In this document: in pieces, positions 60,034 to 64,000 of the stretch
Numbering within the stretch: the stretch's first letter is position 1
Layout of the letters: each line of letters begins with the position of its first letter
From: Enterovibrio gelatinilyticus
GTDB lineage: Bacteria; Pseudomonadota; Gammaproteobacteria; Enterobacterales; Vibrionaceae
Assembly (NCBI RefSeq): GCF_028683095.1
Contig: NZ_JAJUBC010000001.1
Location: 248,001-312,000, forward strand
DNA: 64,000 nucleotides
Direction: 5' to 3'
Notes under the pieces: generated by a model
What the model saw: the letters and a program-made list of their open reading frames with translations, nothing else
The model's database searches: none
What the model was told of the DNA's origin: nothing
Position numbers and translations under genes: made by a program

Positions 60034-63000
60034 ATGAGCGAAGTCAAACTTCCATTTGGTGCAAATGTCCTATTTGTCAGTGGCGCAGCTTCTCTCAATC
60101 AACTCTCAACAAAAGTTGAAGTTGAAGTCGGTAAACACCTCAATAAGGGTCAAATACTTAACGTAGAAAGTGACACTATCATTGCTTTTCAGGATGACAA
60201 CGGAAGACCATTCATCTATAGCAATAGCGATATACATACTTTAAGCGACGTACTTAGCTCAGATAATTCCCTCAATGTCGGCGATCAGGATATCGCTCAA
60301 ATTATCGAGTCAATCATTAGTGGACAAGACCCAACTCAAACTGACGAGAATACAACAGCATCAGGGATGACAGTAACGAGCACGGGGACGCATGGCTTTT
60401 ATGCTCTTAGCCGGGATGCTAACGAAACCATTGCCAGTGCTGGTTATGATACCAAGGCTTATGATGGTGATGAGACCGCAGCAAACACACAAGAACAACA
60501 GACTTCAAACTTCTTCGTTAAACCAGAACTAGATGTTTCAGTTGATGCGCTGACAAAAGACAGCACGCCAACAATAACCGGTACGACTAATCAACCATCC
60601 GGTTCCAGTGTCCAAATAACTATTACTGATGCGGATGGAAATATCCAAACTATCACTGCAATCGTTCAAGCTAGTGGTAGTTTCTCTGTAGATGTTCCTC
60701 AAGGTTTAACTGACGGACAGTTCTCAATTACTGCATCCCTTGTTGATTCTCAAGGTAGCCGTGTTGTGGCATCTGCTTCAGGAATTATTGATACTACCGC
60801 CCCCGGTGAAGGCACTGGCTCGGGCGGCACTGATGATTTGCCTCTCATAGCGATCCCTGAAGCCATCGGCGGTGTCGGCGAGACAGAGGTCTCAGACGGA
60901 ATTGAAGTACAGGTCACCCCGCCCACAGGCACAAAACCCGGCGACACCATCACCCTCACGGTCACACAACCCGATGGCGATACCACCTCAGTCACCGCTA
61001 CCGTCCCGAACGGTTGGATAAGTGGCAGCAGTGTGCCTATCATCGTCTCTCCTGAGGCATTAGGCGGCGGCAGACGTCGTTTGCCTGATGAGGGTGACTA
61101 CACCATTACCGCCACCGTCACGGATTCGGCGGGAAACACCTCGGCACCCAGCGCCAACGCTGACTTCAGCATTGATACCACGGCCCCTGGTGAAGGCACG
61201 GGCGTGGGCGGCACCGATGAATTACCACTCGTGGCGATCCCTGAAGCCTCCGGCGGCGTCGGCGAGAACGAGGTCTCTGATGGTATTGAGGTACAAGTCA
61301 CGCCCCCCACAGGGACCGAACCCGGCGATAAGATCACGGTCACGGTCACGCAACCCGATGGCGATACCTCCGCAGTCACTGCGACCGTCCCAAATGGCTG
61401 GACAGGCGGCACCAGTGTCTCTGTGACTGTTTCGCCAGAAGACTTAGGGGCAAGCAGCGGACAATTGCCTGACGAAGGTGGTTACACGATTATCGCCACC
61501 GTCACGGATTCGGCGGGAAATACATCGGCGTCTAGCACCGATGCTGATTTCACCATTGACACAACCGCACCCGGTGAAGGCACGGGCGTGGGCGGTACCG
61601 ATGAACTGCCTTTGGTTGCGATCCTCGAATCCACCGGCGGTATCGGCGAGGCTGAAGTCTCTGACGGCGTTGAAGTACAAATAACGCCCCCCACAGGTAC
61701 CGAGCCCGGCGACACTATCACTGTCACGGTCACGCAACCCGATGGTGATATCACCTCGGTCACTGCGACCGTTCCAAATGGCTGGACAAGCGGCACCAGT
61801 GTGTCTGTCACCGTTTCGCCAGAAGATTTAGGGGCCAGCAGCGGTCAATTACCTGACGAAGGCGATTACACGATTTCCGCCACCGTCACGGATTCTGCGG
61901 GAAATACATCGGCATCTAGCACAGATTCCGATTTCACCATTGATACCACTGCCCCCGGTGAAGGCACGGGCGTGGGCGGCACCGATGAACTGCCTCTTGT
62001 GGCTATCCCCGAAGCCTCCGGCGGCGTCGGCGAAAACGAAGTCTCTAATGGCATCGACGTCCAAGTGACCCCTCCCACAGGCACAAAACCCGGCGATACG
62101 ATCACTGTCACGGTGACACAACCCGATGGGGATATGACTCAAGTAATTGCCACCGTCCCGAATGGCTGGGCTGGCGGGAGTAGTGTGTCAGTTACCGTTT
62201 CGCCAGAAGATTTAGGGGCCACCAGCGGGCAATTGCCTGACGAAGGTGATTACACGATTACTGCCACCGTCACGGATTCGGCGGGAAATACATCAGCATC
62301 TAGCACAGATTCCGATTTCACCGTTGATACCACTGCCCCCGGTGAAGGCACGGGCGTGGGTGGCACCGATGAACTGCCACTCGTGGCGATCCCTGAAGCC
62401 TCCGGCGGCGTCGGCGAGAACGATGTCTCTAACGGCATCGATGTCCAAGTGACGCCACCGACAGGCACAAAACCCGGCGACACCATCACTCTTACCGTCA
62501 CGCAACCTGACGGGGACACCACCACGGTCACCGCAACCGTCCCAAATGGCTGGACAGGCGGCGACAGTGTCTCTATTACCGTTTCGCCAGAAGATTTAGG
62601 GGCCACCAGCGGGCAATTGCCTGACGAAGGCGATTACACGATTACCACCACTGTGACTGACTCCGCGGGTAACACCTCGGCATCTAGCTCAAGCTTTGAC
62701 ATCACGGTTGATACAACGTCATCCGCGACACCCACAGTTACTATTACTGACGACGCAAACAACGATGGTTTAGTCAATAGCCAAGAACATGGGAGTGATG
62801 ATGTTCAGCTGACAGTCTCCGTTGACCATGGGGATTTTTCGACTGGCGGTTTAGTCACGGTCGTTGTCAATAATGACGGCGTCGTTCGAACCGAAAACCT
62901 CAAACTCGTTAGCGGTTCCTTGCAACATGAAGATGGCTCAGCCGCATCCGATTATAGCTATAACAATGGCACCATTTCCTGGAACGAGGTGGTCGCTGCT

Positions 63001-64000
63001 GGAGACAGTATTTCCGTCAATGCTACACAAACAGACTCTGCTGGAAATGTTTCAAGTTCTGGTACTGATTCTGCCCTCGCGACACAAGCGAGCAACGACG
63101 CTTCGTCTACACAAGAAGACGTTGCACTAAATGGCAATGTACTCACCAATGATCTTGGCAACTCCAGTGTCACCAGCTTTCTGGTAACAGGTTCTTCAAC
63201 CGTTTATACCGCAGGTCAAACCGCCGTTATTTCAGGCATGGGATCATTCGCATTAAATGCCAACGGAAGCTACAGCTTTACACCTGAAACTGATTGGAAC
63301 GGTACCGTTCCAGATGTGACCTACACGACCAATTCCGGTGACACCGCCACTGTTGGCATTACCGTCACAGCCGTTGATGATTCAGTAGATGCTGTAGATG
63401 ACACTTATTCAATGAACGAGGACGATACGCTTGTTCTAAACCTTCTGGGGAATGATCAAGCCCCTGATGATGGGCTTGAAATAACACACATCAACGGCAT
63501 TGCACTCACTGGTAGCGCTGAAAATATCGCCGTGAGCAACGGCACCGTTGTGATAGATGCTGACGGCAGTATGAGCTTTAAACCGGACGCAAATTATTTT
63601 GGTTCAGTCAGTTTTAATTATCAGGTCAAAGATAGTGATGGTTCTAGCGATACGGCCAGTGTGAACATCACGGTTAACAGCGTTAATGATGGTCCAGATG
63701 CTGTTGATGACACAACCATATTGACGGACGCCGGTGCCTATACCACTGGGTATTCAGGTCCAGCCAACGATACGACGAGGGTTGAATCTAATGGCTCAAA
63801 TGCAGTCGAAGACTCCGCTTATCTAACCACAACCAAAGCGGATGGCAGCTATACCGTCGTATGGAGAGGATGGAATGGCAGCTATAGCGGTGATAATAAA
63901 GTCTTCTTGCAGAGTTTTAATGCAGATGGCTCATTGCAAGGCGATCAGGTTCAGTTGGGCTCTAGACAAAAAATCGAGTCTCCTCAGGTAACCCAACTTA
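60034..64000 (+). CDS. Giant repeat adhesin (type I secreted, RTX/Bap-like), 5' part
   Basis: An open frame of 1322 codons without stop up to the window end, so it is incomplete. The N-terminal about 105 residues (MSEVKLPFGANVLFVSGAAS through ESIISGQDP) resemble a LapA-type retention module, which holds the adhesin in the outer membrane. An Ig-like domain follows at about 168-252, then five 128-residue Ig-like repeats (residues 253-892) and Tandem-95/cadherin-like units with the pattern NEDDTLVLNLLGNDQ and VNDGPDAVDDT. Such proteins leave by a type I system whose signal lies at the C terminus, not seen here. The repeats carry many Asp residues (DGDTTS, DTTAPGEGTG) as in Ca2+-rigidified adhesins. 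Likely role is biofilm or host attachment. Start ATG has GGAGAA upstream. Confidence 0.88.
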   Translation, partial: MSEVKLPFGANVLFVSGAASLNQLSTKVEVEVGKHLNKGQILNVESDTIIAFQDDNGRPFIYSNSDIHTLSDVLSSDNSLNVGDQDIAQIIESIISGQDPTQTDENTTASGMTVTSTGTHGFYALSRDANETIASAGYDTKAYDGDETAANTQEQQTSNFFVKPELDVSVDALTKDSTPTITGTTNQPSGSSVQITITDADGNIQTITAIVQASGSFSVDVPQGLTDGQFSITASLVDSQGSRVVASASGIIDTTAPGEGTGSGGTDDLPLIAIPEAIGGVGETEVSDGIEVQVTPPTGTKPGDTITLTVTQPDGDTTSVTATVPNGWISGSSVPIIVSPEALGGGRRRLPDEGDYTITATVTDSAGNTSAPSANADFSIDTTAPGEGTGVGGTDELPLVAIPEASGGVGENEVSDGIEVQVTPPTGTEPGDKITVTVTQPDGDTSAVTATVPNGWTGGTSVSVTVSPEDLGASSGQLPDEGGYTIIATVTDSAGNTSASSTDADFTIDTTAPGEGTGVGGTDELPLVAILESTGGIGEAEVSDGVEVQITPPTGTEPGDTITVTVTQPDGDITSVTATVPNGWTSGTSVSVTVSPEDLGASSGQLPDEGDYTISATVTDSAGNTSASSTDSDFTIDTTAPGEGTGVGGTDELPLVAIPEASGGVGENEVSNGIDVQVTPPTGTKPGDTITVTVTQPDGDMTQVIATVPNGWAGGSSVSVTVSPEDLGATSGQLPDEGDYTITATVTDSAGNTSASSTDSDFTVDTTAPGEGTGVGGTDELPLVAIPEASGGVGENDVSNGIDVQVTPPTGTKPGDTITLTVTQPDGDTTTVTATVPNGWTGGDSVSITVSPEDLGATSGQLPDEGDYTITTTVTDSAGNTSASSSSFDITVDTTSSATPTVTITDDANNDGLVNSQEHGSDDVQLTVSVDHGDFSTGGLVTVVVNNDGVVRTENLKLVSGSLQHEDGSAASDYSYNNGTISWNEVVAAGDSISVNATQTDSAGNVSSSGTDSALATQASNDASSTQEDVALNGNVLTNDLGNSSVTSFLVTGSSTVYTAGQTAVISGMGSFALNANGSYSFTPETDWNGTVPDVTYTTNSGDTATVGITVTAVDDSVDAVDDTYSMNEDDTLVLNLLGNDQAPDDGLEITHINGIALTGSAENIAVSNGTVVIDADGSMSFKPDANYFGSVSFNYQVKDSDGSSDTASVNITVNSVNDGPDAVDDTTILTDAGAYTTGYSGPANDTTRVESNGSNAVEDSAYLTTTKADGSYTVVWRGWNGSYSGDNKVFLQSFNADGSLQGDQVQLGSRQKIESPQVTQL
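60790..62709 (+). repeat. Five tandem 384-bp repeats in the adhesin gene
   Basis: The marker sequence for DTTAPGEGTG starts at 60790, 61174, 61558, 61942 and 62326 and the related DTTSSAT at 62710, an exact period of 384 bases (128 codons) five times. Each unit contains GTDELPLVAIPEA, GIEVQVTPPTGTKPGDTIT and TVPNGW. Units 2-5 are nearly identical and unit 1 is the most divergent, pointing to recent expansion or gene conversion. Short reads would collapse it. Confidence 0.9.

Noticed and set aside
60750-62606. Several long minus-strand frames (60750-61043, 61098-61412, 61482-61811, 61866-62111, 62250-62606)
   Set aside because: They repeat with the same 384-base period as the plus-strand adhesin and have no ribosome binding sites. 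They are shadows of the biased repeat composition.

Overview
The window looks like the chromosome of a marine gammaproteobacterium, most likely Vibrionaceae-like. This is inferred from gene content: two TRAP transporter sets, an SOS-controlled umuDC pair, BrnQ, a DUF1097 protein, MscS and a giant repeat adhesin. No rRNA or tRNA gene was seen, so the placement is only moderately certain. Base composition changes along the window: about 1-18 kb is AT-rich with short intergenic hairpins, and about 18-54 kb is visibly more GC-rich.

Region A (1-8.3 kb, minus strand) is an accessory operon. It starts with a 27-codon gene for a short Lys-rich peptide (7175-7258) with a good ribosome binding site, followed by a hairpin. 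Then come three heme-oxygenase-like diiron-oxidase (HDO) paralogues, each with an N-terminal region that resembles a PqqD-like RiPP recognition element, then a class III aminotransferase, an ATP-grasp ligase and an MFS exporter. This is best read as a peptide-templated or RiPP-like natural product pathway. The three HDOs share a non-standard His-x3-Asn-x4-His motif. Its upstream edge holds a frameshifted serine recombinase, an IS4-type transposase scrap and the C-terminal stump of an M32 carboxypeptidase gene.

Region B (8.8-17.75 kb) is a second peptide locus. A 33-aa peptide (8831-8932) ending in Pro/Gly and Cys-Cys is followed by an ABC exporter and a MacAB-like efflux set (plus strand). 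Converging on these is a minus-strand operon for an acyl carrier protein, a FabB-like ketosynthase, a FabZ-like dehydratase, two GNAT acyltransferases and a CPBP membrane protease. Together they suggest an acylated, exported peptide. The two short peptides share a K-K-x(1,2)-P-V-L core, so regions A and B may be parts of one system.

Region C (18.3-35.2 kb) is a divergent catabolic regulon: a carbohydrate-type ABC importer, four SnoaL/NTF2-like proteins, an HpsN/histidinol-dehydrogenase-like enzyme, an SDR, a LacI regulator, a bicupin, an alpha/beta hydrolase, a RraA-like protein and a DctPQM TRAP transporter. The substrate is not known.

Region D (35.4-41.7 kb) holds an HTTM/DCC membrane protein, a DUF1097 protein, brnQ behind what looks like a classical Val/Ile leader-peptide attenuator, and umuDC with a LexA box. 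Region E (42-54.6 kb) is a second uptake and catabolic locus: an aldehyde dehydrogenase, a DctPQM TRAP system, LysR, a GMC oxidoreductase, a 3-hydroxyisobutyrate-dehydrogenase-like enzyme, an IlvD/Edd dehydratase and a SAF-domain oxidoreductase. It fits oxidation and dehydration of a polyol or sugar acid. Region F (54.7-64 kb) has an IS3 scrap, a nitrobindin-like secreted protein, MscS, a DUF1989 protein and the 5' end of a very large adhesin with five exact-period 384-bp repeats, cut by the window end.
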